64,000 bases of DNA. It comes from Phytopythium helicoides (taxonomy: Eukaryota; Oomycota; Peronosporomycetes; Pythiales; Pythiaceae). Under the pieces are notes generated by a model. It made no database searches. It worked only from the letters and a program-made list of their open reading frames with translations, and was not told where the DNA came from. The translations under genes and the position numbers were made by a program. The stretch lies in contig JANFNE010000024.1 in NCBI GenBank assembly GCA_024867545.1, positions 62,001 through 126,000 of the forward strand, read 5' to 3'. This document shows, in pieces, positions 19,784 through 28,606 of the stretch. Position 1 is the stretch's first letter; each line of letters begins with the position of its first letter.

Positions 19784-21502
19784 ATGCGCGTCTACTCCAC
19801 GCTTCTCGCGGCTGCTGCCCTCGCTGCACCGATCTTCGCGGCCACAAGCAGCAGCGGGAGCGCCACAGCCACCACCTCCTCGTCCTCGTCGTCTTCCATG
19901 CCAGAGATCGAGCTCGACTACACCACCGTCCGAGCTGTCGCCGGTAACGACACCATCGGATACTACAAGTACCAGAACATCCGATTCGCGTCCGTCCCTA
20001 CCGGAGACCTGCGCTTCGCCGCACCCGAGTGGCCCCCGCAAGAGACAGAGGTCAACGATGGCACCAACCTCGCCGACTCGAGTGTCTCCTGCTCGTCGTC
20101 CGAGGACTGCCTGTACCTGGACGTGTGGGCCCCCGCCGACGCCGCCGGACGCAACCTTCCCGTCATGGTCTGGACCTACGGAGGCGGCTTCACGGGTGGC
20201 TCCAAGAACGAGAACACACCCGAGGGTCTCTTCGATCTCTCCAAGGACTTCGTCTTCGTCGCATACAACTACCGCCTCGGCATCACCAGTCTCGCAGGAG
20301 GACCCACGTACCAGCACGAGGGAGGTGTGAGCAACCTGTGCGTCTGGGATATGCAGCACGCCTTCGAGTGGACCAAGAAGTACATCTCGAACTTCGGCGG
20401 CAACCCGGACGACATCACCGCCGTGGGCTTCTCCGCCGGTGGCTCCCAGGTGCTCTTCCAGATGACGCGCTACGGAGGCAACGCGCCGCAGCTCTTCCAG
20501 AAGGCATACGTCATGTCTCCCGGATACGTGCCTGGCGCCGGCCACCACCACGTCGAGCAGTTCTGGCAGAACGTGTCCAGCGTCGTCGGCTGCGACGGCG
20601 GACACATCGACTGCATGCGCGAAGTCGACTTCGACACGCTCACGGACGCTGCCAGCGACGTCGTGAGTGACTACACGTACCAGTTCCAGCCGCGTCCCGA
20701 CGGACTCATCGTCACCGACACGTACGAGGCCAACTTCTACCAGGGACACTTCAACTTCAGCGGACCCGTCGTCATCTCGCACGAGCAGCACGAGGCCAAC
20801 AGTCAGGCTTACAGCGGCGTCGACACGCAGGACGATGTCGCCACGTACCTGCGTATCTTCTTCCCCGCCATCACGGACGACGTCGTCGACGAGCTGCTCG
20901 AGCTGTACCCGGAGGCTGACTACGACAGCGCCGGTCTGCGCTTCGCAGACATGAAGCAGTCGCTCGACCTCACGGCCAAGAACCTCGCGCTCACGCACGC
21001 CATGGGCAACACGACGTGGAACGCCGAGGTGGCTCTCGGATCGGCCACGCACGGCACGGACCAGAGTTACTACTGGTACAGCACCTACTCGCTCTCGTCC
21101 TCGTCATCCTCAACGTCGGCGTCGACCACGACCACCACGACTTCTGCGTCGTCGGGGACGTCTGCCGGCGCGGTGGTTGGCGGTAGTACATCTGGATCGA
21201 TGGGAGGTGCTGGCAGCCTCTCTGGTAGCGCGGCGAGTGGCGCCACTGGCGCTGGTGGCATGGGAGGCTCGTCCTCAGTCAACGCCACCATCGCCGTCAT
21301 GATGCAGAAGTACCTCATGTCCTTCGTGCTCACTGGCAACCCGAACACCATGTGGGCCGACGACAAGCTCTACTGGCCGCAGTACAATGAGTCCACGACT
21401 GGCAACGGCATCGAGCTCGTGTTCAACGACACGTTCACGACGAGTGACGACGACCTGGCGAACGCCAAGAGTCTCTACTGGAACAAGGCGCTCTGGTACT
21501 AA
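19784..21502 (+). CDS. Secreted type-B carboxylesterase, copy 5 (chimeric)
   Basis: This 572-residue protein is a mosaic. The first half has the features of copies 6 and 7 (SEDCLYLDVW, GLFDLSKDF, and many shared silent sites). The second half has those of copies 3 and 4 (VVGCDGGHIDCMREVDF, DAASDVVSDY, PEADYDSAG and the same 3' linker). The N-terminal linker is its own shorter form (TSSSGSATATTSSSSSSS). Catalytic elements GFSAG, HEQHEA and HGTDQS are intact, so it should be active. The switch falls between about 20440 and 20570. Confidence 0.93.
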   Translation: MRVYSTLLAAAALAAPIFAATSSSGSATATTSSSSSSSMPEIELDYTTVRAVAGNDTIGYYKYQNIRFASVPTGDLRFAAPEWPPQETEVNDGTNLADSSVSCSSSEDCLYLDVWAPADAAGRNLPVMVWTYGGGFTGGSKNENTPEGLFDLSKDFVFVAYNYRLGITSLAGGPTYQHEGGVSNLCVWDMQHAFEWTKKYISNFGGNPDDITAVGFSAGGSQVLFQMTRYGGNAPQLFQKAYVMSPGYVPGAGHHHVEQFWQNVSSVVGCDGGHIDCMREVDFDTLTDAASDVVSDYTYQFQPRPDGLIVTDTYEANFYQGHFNFSGPVVISHEQHEANSQAYSGVDTQDDVATYLRIFFPAITDDVVDELLELYPEADYDSAGLRFADMKQSLDLTAKNLALTHAMGNTTWNAEVALGSATHGTDQSYYWYSTYSLSSSSSSTSASTTTTTTSASSGTSAGAVVGGSTSGSMGGAGSLSGSAASGATGAGGMGGSSSVNATIAVMMQKYLMSFVLTGNPNTMWADDKLYWPQYNESTTGNGIELVFNDTFTTSDDDLANAKSLYWNKALWY

Positions 21503-22636
21503 GATCTTAGCACTAAAAGAGTCCGTGTAGCAATATATTGAGTGTGTTCCTTTGACTTGAATGTGCTTCGCTGCTGTCTTAGATAGTTCTCAAAGTCGAA
21601 TGAAGGGTTGGATGCAATGGAGATTCTGAAGTTGGGATCTGACGTCGTGAAACGCTCGAGTTAGAGTTATAGTGCGATGGCCCGACGGCGAACTTCCTTT
21701 TCATCCATGCATCGATAGTGGTTGCCTTTATGTGGGTCAAACCCCGCAAGGATACCCTTCGCACCCATCCATCTACTGTATCTACAGTAGATCTAGATCG
21801 CGCGAGGTTGAAGTGGCGTGCGGAGTCAGATGCCAACCGCCGATCCTGATCATCTCGCCACCGGAGTGTTATCCGTCATATTTGTGTACGCATTAGATTC
21901 CCCTTCCACACATTCATCTCCTGAAGAGAGGCTGAGCCGTGGACAGGATCTTGAGGATGTATCGTGGATCGCACGAGGCAATGGAGTGCTGCCAAGCAGA
22001 GCAGCCATGAAGGATTGTGATGCCAACGCAGTGCTGTAAGTAAACCGTGAAACGCTGTCCGTACGTCGTGCTCTCCGATCCTATCCGATCATGCGACGTG
22101 CACGCGCCGCGTAGAGCAGAGCCTGTCGCGCTATAATCATACGTGAAATGCGATGATCGGCGTCTCTTCCTGTGCCGTGCGACTCGCTGTGTGCGACTCA
22201 TTGTGACGGTACCACGATTTCATGTTTCTCAGTACTTGGTGTTTCAAAACCGACATCTACACTGATTTATATCACGAAGGACGTTGGACATGACTCTGTG
22301 GCGAATCACCAGTGACCCGCGCCAGATTGTGCGACTGCCATTTAGTTCAGCCTCGACTCGCCTGGCTAGTGCAAGCAGGATGGGAAGCTCCTGCGCACGA
22401 AAAATCCAACGCACACTGTGTCCTTTCACCTTCCCCAAGATACATTCGTACTCAGCGCACTCACGAAACACCGGACATCGCACATCTACCGAGAGAAAGG
22501 ATAGCCTCACTGCAGAGCGGGTGAGCGACTGTCTCCGATCCGGTCGAATCCGGTCTCCTCATTCCACAACTTCCCTCGCCATCGACACTAGTCGCCAACA
22601 GCACAGCTTCGGCACAGCCAGATCACACATCCAACC
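21503..22636. repeat. Spacer between esterase copies 5 and 6
   Basis: A type I 5' half (hairpin at 21771-21792) is joined to a promoter half like that of copies 3 and 7, with a small deletion around 22057-22072 relative to copies 3 and 4 spacers. No gene is supported. Confidence 0.85.
22557..22573 (+). promoter_or_regulatory. Core promoter of esterase copy 6
   Basis: CCTCATTCCACAACTTC, same variant as copies 3 and 7. Confidence 0.6.
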
Positions 22637-24382
22637 ATGCGCGTATACTCCACGCTTCTCGCGGCTGCTGCCCTCGCTGCGCCGATCTTTGCGGCCACTA
22701 GCAGCACCGGAAGCACCACAGTCACCACATCCTCCTCATCGTCCTCCTCCTCCTCCATGCCAGAGATCGAGCTAGACTACACCACCGTCCGAGCTGTCGC
22801 CGGTAACGACACCATCGGATACTACAAGTACCAGAACATCCGATTCGCGTCCGTCCCTACCGGAGACCTGCGCTTCGCCGCACCCGAGTGGCCCCCGCAA
22901 GAGACAGAGGTCAACGATGGCACCAACCTCGCCGACTCGAGTGTCTCCTGCTCGTCGTCCGAGGACTGCCTGTACCTGGACGTGTGGGCCCCCGCCGACG
23001 CCGCCGGACGCAACCTTCCCGTCATGGTCTGGACCTACGGAGGCGGCTTCACGGGTGGCTCCAAGAACGAGAACACACCCGAGGGTCTCTTCGATCTCTC
23101 CAAGGACTTCGTCTTCGTCGCATACAACTACCGCCTCGGCATCACCAGTCTCGCAGGAGGACCCACGTACCAGCACGAGGGAGGTGTGAGCAACCTGTGC
23201 GTCTGGGATATGCAGCACGCCTTCGAGTGGACCAAGAAGTACATCTCGAACTTCGGCGGCAACCCGGACGACATCACCGCCGTGGGCTTCTCCGCCGGTG
23301 GCTCCCAGGTGCTCTTCCAGATGACGCGCTACGGAGGCAACGCGCCGCAGCTCTTCCAGAAGGCATACGTCATGTCTCCCGGATACGTGCCTGGCGCCGG
23401 CCACCACCACGTCGAGCAGTTCTGGCAGAACGTGTCCAGCGCCGTTGGCTGCGATGGCGGACACATCGACTGCATGCGCGACGTCGACTTCGACACACTC
23501 ACGGACGCCGCCAACGAAGTCGTGAGCGACTACACGTACCAGTTCCAGCCACGTCCCGACGGACTCATCGTCACCGACACATACGAGGCCAACTTCTACC
23601 AGGGACACTTCAACTTCAGCGGACCCGTCGTCATCTCGCACGAGCAGCACGAGGCCAACAGCCAGGCTTACAGCGGCGTCGACACGCAGGACGATGTCGC
23701 CACGTACCTGCGCATCTTCTTCCCAGCCATCACGGACGACGTCGTCGACGAGCTACTCGAGCTGTACCCGGAGGACGACTACGAGAGTGCCGGTCTGCGC
23801 TTCGCAGACATGAAGCAGTCACTCGACCTCACGGCCAAGAACCTCGCGCTCACGCACGCCATGGGCAACACGACGTGGAACGCCGAGGTGGCTCTCGGAT
23901 CGGCCACGCACGGCACGGACCAGAGTTACTACTGGTACAGTACCTACTCGCTCTCGTCCTCGTCGTCCTCGTCATCCTCAACGTCGGCGTCGACCACGAC
24001 CACCACGACTTCTGCGTCTTCAGGGACGTCTGCCGGTGCGGTGGTTGGCGGTAGTACGTCTGGATCGATGGGAGGTGCAGGTAGTCTCTCTGGTAGCGCG
24101 GCGAGTGGCACCAGTGCTGGCACCACTGGCGGCGGTGGCATGGGAGGTTCGTCCTCTGTCAACGCCACTATCGCCGTCATGATGCAGAAGTACCTCATGT
24201 CCTTCGTGCTCACCGGCAACCCGAACACCATGTGGGCCGACGACAAGCTCTACTGGCCGCAGTACAACGAGTCCACGACTGGCAACGGCATCGAGCTCGT
24301 GTTCAACGACACGTTCACGACGAGTGACGATGACCTGGCGAACGCCAAGAGTCTCTACTGGAACAAGGCGCTCTGGTACTAA
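22637..24382 (+). CDS. Secreted type-B carboxylesterase, copy 6
   Basis: This 581-residue protein has the L-type core (SEDCLYLDVW, GLFDLSK) and its own second half (AVGCDGGHIDCMRDVDF, DAANEVVSDY, PEDDYESAG). The linker after HGTDQSYYW is longer (two extra SSS units and a GTSAGTTGGGG segment). The signal peptide, GFSAG elbow and C-terminal NKALWY block are conserved. It is identical in protein sequence to copy 7, and both genes are 1746 bp long. The retroelement lies in the spacer 380 bp downstream of its stop. Confidence 0.93.
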   Translation: MRVYSTLLAAAALAAPIFAATSSTGSTTVTTSSSSSSSSSMPEIELDYTTVRAVAGNDTIGYYKYQNIRFASVPTGDLRFAAPEWPPQETEVNDGTNLADSSVSCSSSEDCLYLDVWAPADAAGRNLPVMVWTYGGGFTGGSKNENTPEGLFDLSKDFVFVAYNYRLGITSLAGGPTYQHEGGVSNLCVWDMQHAFEWTKKYISNFGGNPDDITAVGFSAGGSQVLFQMTRYGGNAPQLFQKAYVMSPGYVPGAGHHHVEQFWQNVSSAVGCDGGHIDCMRDVDFDTLTDAANEVVSDYTYQFQPRPDGLIVTDTYEANFYQGHFNFSGPVVISHEQHEANSQAYSGVDTQDDVATYLRIFFPAITDDVVDELLELYPEDDYESAGLRFADMKQSLDLTAKNLALTHAMGNTTWNAEVALGSATHGTDQSYYWYSTYSLSSSSSSSSSTSASTTTTTTSASSGTSAGAVVGGSTSGSMGGAGSLSGSAASGTSAGTTGGGGMGGSSSVNATIAVMMQKYLMSFVLTGNPNTMWADDKLYWPQYNESTTGNGIELVFNDTFTTSDDDLANAKSLYWNKALWY

Positions 24383-24762
24383 GGATCTTAGCACTAAAGG
24401 AGTCCGTGTAGCAATATATTGAGTGTGTTCCTTTTACTTGAATGTGCTTCACTGCTGTCGTAGATAGGTATCCTCGGCGAATGGAGGGTTGGATGCAATG
24501 GAGACTCTGAAGTTGGGATCTGACGTCGTGAAACGCCAGAGTTACAGCCCGACGGCGAACTTTCTTTTCATGCATGCATCGATAGTGGTTGCCTTTATCT
24601 GGGTCAAACCCCGAAAGGATACTCTTCGCACCCATTCATCTATCTACAGTAGATCTAGATCGCGTAAAGTTGCGAGGTTGCGAGGCTGCGAGGTTGAAGT
24701 GGCGTGCAGAGTCAGATGCCAACCACCGATCCTGATCACCTCGCCACCGGAGTGTCATCCGT
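24383..24762. repeat. Type II spacer after copy 6, interrupted by the retroelement
   Basis: The sequence follows the copy 4 spacer up to CCGTCATTT. It then changes to the mobile element and resumes with TGTGTACGCAG at 30718. The uninterrupted arrangement can be read directly in the spacer after copy 4 near 19013-19030. Confidence 0.9.
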
Positions 24763-24831
24763 CATTTCCAACTATCACTGCGTGGGGGAAAACCTCGCAT
24801 TGTATTGCGTCATTAGGGCGTGGCGAGGCGG
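24763..24831 (-). repeat. Split direct repeat B2 (outer 3' end of element)
   Basis: 69 bp, identical to 24940-25008. It starts at the CATTT core that joins the esterase spacer. Confidence 0.92.
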
Positions 24832-24944
24832 GTTTGCTCTTGCGAGCAAAATCTAATATGACTGTTCCTACTTCTACTCCGTTGGTTGGAAACGGCAATT
24901 TCCTTCGTGGCCCTTCGAAACCACTGCCAGGAAATAATCCATTT
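24832..24944 (-). repeat. Split direct repeat A2
   Basis: 113 bp, identical to 30606-30718 at the other end. It abuts B2 directly and ends in the CATTT core. A perfect hairpin (TTTGCTC, loop TTGC, GAGCAAA) lies at 24833-24850. Confidence 0.92.
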
Positions 24945-25008
24945 CCAACTATCACTGCGTGGGGGAAAACCTCGCATTGTATTGCGTCATTAGGGCGTGG
25001 CGAGGCGG
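24940..25008 (-). repeat. Split direct repeat B1
   Basis: 69 bp copy of 24763-24831, located just downstream of the recombinase stop codon. It shares the CATTT core with A2, which is what a joined circular intermediate would contain. Confidence 0.92.
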
Positions 25009-25052
25009 CCCCACACTTGATTTCGCGATGTCATGGCCTGATGACGCAGACC

Positions 25053-26093
25053 TTAGCACATCAGCCTCGACAGGTTAGCTGTACCAGCTGAGGAGAGTAC
25101 TGGGTAGTCTTCGAAAGAGTTGGAGAGCCAGCGGCCCAGTAGTTCGATTATGAGGCGATCTGCCCCCGCGTTCAGCAATGCAGTGGCTCCACCAATTCGA
25201 ACTGAATGAGTTGAAAAACGGTCAGGGTTTAAACCCAATCTTTTAGCAGCATCCTTAATCAGCATTGACACTTCTCGAGCAGAAATAACACTGGAACTTC
25301 CAGTGGAGAGTGCTGGCGCACTGCGAATTGTACCGAATGCTGACGCTCCTTTGAGAATCCATCGAGCGGCTTTGATTGGACACAGAATTTCGTGGCCGGA
25401 CTTATGATGGAATCGATGCTCTTGCCGTCCGAATTGGTTGTTTTTGGCGCCCCTCAACAGGATGCCAACCACGTGGGCTTTGCGAGGTGGACAAGACTGC
25501 TCATTCTTTGATCGGAAGGAGATGTCACCCAATTGCAGTATGTAATCATGATGTTTTCCGTCAATCTGCAGATATTCTGATCGCCTAAGCAGGAAAAAGT
25601 AGCCAAGCAGTAAACCACCCCACAGAAGCTGATTTCGCGGCGAGCCAAGGTCCAAGCTGGCATGAATGGCGAGCAGCAGGTGGGTAGTCAGCGGTTGCTG
25701 CTTTGTTACTGGGTCTGACATACGACGAATTCCTCGAAGTAACAGCTCGTGACTGGTATCAAATGCAGGTTCGAATCCCAAAAAGTTTCGGTGGTACCAC
25801 GCAACCGCAGCTAGCTTGCCGCGGATCGTAGAGTGAGTGTTACCTACTGACTTTTGGTTCATCCCGAACTTCCAGAGGTAAACAGCGAATGCTCCAAGCT
25901 GAGAGGTGTTGTGACTCACAGCAGTTCTGGACAACCATGGTTCGCACTCCATAAATTTGCACCAAGTGGTCCACTGTTGCCAAGCTCGACGATAATGAGC
26001 ACGAGTAGAGTCGGCTACAGCTGCGCGACGTAACAATGTTCCCATAACTGCGAGAGATTCCTGAACCTGTTTGGGACCTCCGCCTGTGTCCAT
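25053..26093 (-). CDS. Ngaro tyrosine recombinase
   Basis: The protein has 346 residues. The C-terminal catalytic domain shows the tyrosine recombinase pattern: Arg in FLLRRSEY (about 168-174), a Lys in the GAKNNQ hairpin (about 215-220), HSVR at 296-299, GRW at 320-322 (Trp in the place of the second His, common in these elements) and the nucleophile Tyr330 in EDYPVLS. The N-terminal part (about 20-125) looks like the core-binding helical domain. It would join the circular DNA copy of the element to the genome without a target duplication. The reading frame starts inside the end of the RT ORF (79-bp overlap, different frame), so it may be made by re-initiation or frameshifting; that is inference. 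The ATG at 26093 was taken as start. Confidence 0.9.
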   Translation of the reverse strand: MDTGGGPKQVQESLAVMGTLLRRAAVADSTRAHYRRAWQQWTTWCKFMECEPWLSRTAVSHNTSQLGAFAVYLWKFGMNQKSVGNTHSTIRGKLAAVAWYHRNFLGFEPAFDTSHELLLRGIRRMSDPVTKQQPLTTHLLLAIHASLDLGSPRNQLLWGGLLLGYFFLLRRSEYLQIDGKHHDYILQLGDISFRSKNEQSCPPRKAHVVGILLRGAKNNQFGRQEHRFHHKSGHEILCPIKAARWILKGASAFGTIRSAPALSTGSSSVISAREVSMLIKDAAKRLGLNPDRFSTHSVRIGGATALLNAGADRLIIELLGRWLSNSFEDYPVLSSAGTANLSRLMC

Positions 26094-28441
26094 CCACGCG
26101 ACATGTTAGCAAATTTGTTAGCCAATTCTCGACACTGCCACACCCGGCTGCCAGCGTCCGCCATGGTATTGGTAGCACCCGCAATGTGCGCTGCCGATGA
26201 ATAGAAATTGTGACGAACTTCTTGCAGCGCCAGGAGGCGGAGTAATAGCTGACCATGAGGGTTTGGCGTGAATTGGCGGTTATTCCACGCTACTGCAGAC
26301 ATGTTATCTATCCAGAACCTGACGTGGTGCTGGTGTCCGTGCGAGGATGGCTCCCACTGTTCTCCCCACACAATGCTTGCAAACACCGCACTCATTAATT
26401 CGCGAATGTTGATCCCAAAGCTTGTATCGGATGTGTCTCGGATAGCATCGTGTTCTGCAGCAGTGAATTTGACTTGCAAATATTCTCTTGTGGCTGGAAA
26501 GAGCGCGCACAATCCATAATCACTTGCGTCCATGTAAATATGAATAGTGGGGCCTTGACTTGCTGTGAAACGCACTAATGGGATAGATTGTAGCTGGGCA
26601 AGTTGAATTATTGCTTCAAACCAGTGTAAATCGTCCCGGCAACCTGGCGTGATTGCAACCCCGCCAAAACGCGGTGCGCTTCGTAGTAGCGATGATACGC
26701 GTTGGAAAAACGGCGCCGCGGCTCGTACACATGTGGTGACATGTCGAAGGCTGCCCAGAAGTTTTTGTAACTCGTTGCGTGTTGTGTTGCGCCTGGCCAA
26801 CATTGAGCGAATTCTTGTGCGGGCCTTTTCAACTTTGTCTGAAGGAATTGATACTGTGCGGCTGGACGTGTTCCAGATCAAACCTAATGCCTTGCCCTCC
26901 GTGAACCAGCTGGAAATTTTTTCTTCGTTGCAAGCAGCAGGACCTAAGATTGTAGTCATTGCTCTACGCAGGGCTAAATCGGCCTCCATCAGCCGGGTAC
27001 CTACGTCAACTTCGACAGGAACATGATCGTCGCACCACACCTTCCCGTCAAAACATTGAACTGCGGCTAATGGTTGAAGGGGCCATGAAGGAGCTGTGTT
27101 TGAATAGACATGATTGATCGCGCACCCTGCAACCCAATAACAGGCCGGAGATTCTGTCCACCCAAACGGGCACGCCAAGTCAATTACAAGCACTCCTAAC
27201 TCTGGAAACGAGCCTGCAAATCGGCCAACATGGTCCGCGTGTAATGGAACATGCCGGAAAGCACCATGAACATCACCAGTCATCATCTTGGTGGCTCTGC
27301 CGGGATAAGAAGAGCGACACTCCAGGATTCGCTGGGCTATAGCCTGAGCACCATCATACGAGACTTGCACTTTCGCGGTTTCAGCGGTGTGATCGTTTAC
27401 TGATCCTCCTGGAGGAAACGATAAGTCGTGTATGACCCTAGCCTCCACAGCGATATCCAATTGACCTTTTTGTACTGCACCGAATGGACTGCACGTCACA
27501 CCTTCAAGAACATCTAGAAGATCGATGTCCAGGACCAAATACTGGTTCAAATCTTGGCCTTTTCGGATATTCTTCACTATAATATTCAACGCTCGAAGGG
27601 CAGATCCATGGTTTTTCGGGCGTTCATTCTGGTATTGAAAAGGCTTTTTCCATCGCGGGCGTACGCCTTCCCGAACAATGCCTTCCCATACGTCCCGATA
27701 GCGATACGACCTCCAGCACGGTAACCATGAAGGGATTTCCAGAGCTTTATTCGGACGTGGGTCTGTTGGTGTCTCACCCCTCAGCAGCCTTACAAACTCG
27801 GGTAGTGCCATCCTGGAGCGGCGAATGAAGGTACTAAACGTGTGTTGCTTGGCTCGATCGATCAAGAAGACTGATTTTCCACCCCGCAGTTCTGAATGCG
27901 GTGACTCCTCTGGTACTAAGACATCGACTTTTGAGAATGCCTCTGCTAGAGAATGCGTGGCTCGTACTGTGTAGAACTCCCACAGAGCCTTCTGGGCTCT
28001 CATTGTAGCTTCCAGATTGCCCCGCAACAGACGAGTATATTCCTCTGTTGTGTCTGCAGTGAGCTTGCTGGCCGTTGTTCGCCTTGCCGAAGCTAGAACG
28101 ACTCCGGGAGATGATAATTGGGCTTGACAATTGTGATCCATGTTGGTACGACCACATTTCCCACGAACCACCCGTTGTGGTTGTGCGTTCTCCTCAGCAC
28201 TTGCTAAACGCGTTAGGCTATCAGTGGCACTTGCCAGTTGGCTGCCGGAGGCACTTGCCTCGGCGTCTGAGTCGCCGTGGACTCTCTCATCAGCACTTGC
28301 TAAATGAGTCGAGCAACCATTGGCGTGTGCCAAATGGTTGCCAAGGGCACTTGCCCGGAGCTGTAGTGGTTTAGAGTTGCTTATCTTGTTACTGGTGCTG
28401 CTGATCGCACCGTTATCTGTCGTGAGTACCCTTTCAACCAT
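26015..28441 (-). CDS. Ngaro reverse transcriptase / RNase H
   Basis: The protein has 808 residues. The reverse transcriptase domain runs from about 300 to 560: VIHDLSFP (337-343), motif A MTGDVHGAF (387-395) with Asp390, and the catalytic WCDD at 469-472 (Cys instead of the usual Tyr/Met before DD). RNase H follows with all four acidic residues visible: Asp638 (YMDAS), Glu681 (RELMS), Asp712 (WIDNMS) and Asp762 (MADAGSR). The first ~130 residues contain imperfect LASADE/LASATD-type repeats and no known domain. The ORF is uninterrupted, starts at a true ATG and overlaps the recombinase ORF at its 3' end. The domain order RT-RNase H, with no aspartic protease and no integrase, is that of DIRS-order elements. 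Confidence 0.92.
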   Translation of the reverse strand: MVERVLTTDNGAISSTSNKISNSKPLQLRASALGNHLAHANGCSTHLASADERVHGDSDAEASASGSQLASATDSLTRLASAEENAQPQRVVRGKCGRTNMDHNCQAQLSSPGVVLASARRTTASKLTADTTEEYTRLLRGNLEATMRAQKALWEFYTVRATHSLAEAFSKVDVLVPEESPHSELRGGKSVFLIDRAKQHTFSTFIRRSRMALPEFVRLLRGETPTDPRPNKALEIPSWLPCWRSYRYRDVWEGIVREGVRPRWKKPFQYQNERPKNHGSALRALNIIVKNIRKGQDLNQYLVLDIDLLDVLEGVTCSPFGAVQKGQLDIAVEARVIHDLSFPPGGSVNDHTAETAKVQVSYDGAQAIAQRILECRSSYPGRATKMMTGDVHGAFRHVPLHADHVGRFAGSFPELGVLVIDLACPFGWTESPACYWVAGCAINHVYSNTAPSWPLQPLAAVQCFDGKVWCDDHVPVEVDVGTRLMEADLALRRAMTTILGPAACNEEKISSWFTEGKALGLIWNTSSRTVSIPSDKVEKARTRIRSMLARRNTTRNELQKLLGSLRHVTTCVRAAAPFFQRVSSLLRSAPRFGGVAITPGCRDDLHWFEAIIQLAQLQSIPLVRFTASQGPTIHIYMDASDYGLCALFPATREYLQVKFTAAEHDAIRDTSDTSFGINIRELMSAVFASIVWGEQWEPSSHGHQHHVRFWIDNMSAVAWNNRQFTPNPHGQLLLRLLALQEVRHNFYSSAAHIAGATNTMADAGSRVWQCRELANKFANMSRGWTQAEVPNRFRNLSQLWEHCYVAQL

Positions 28442-28606
28442 AGACTGTGTTGAGCCCGATAGAACACGACTGGAAGCCTCGGCATTATGCTGAGCCTCAA
28501 ATATGTTGCTGGGTGACTCTTGTAGAACGACGATACGTTCGACCTTCAGCTCTTTCGTTGTATGACTTTTGCACTTGCTCTTTGAGCTACGTGGGGACCC
28601 CGCGAG
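28442..28606. other. Gap between retroelement ORF1 and RT ORF
   Basis: A 165-bp non-coding stretch inside the element, between the ORF1 stop and the RT ATG. No intron-like or promoter-like signal is clear. Confidence 0.5.

Noticed and set aside
24763..25008. LTRs of a Gypsy or Copia element
   Set aside because: The repeats are short, split and interleaved (A1, B1-A2-B2), there is no integrase or protease, and a tyrosine recombinase is present.
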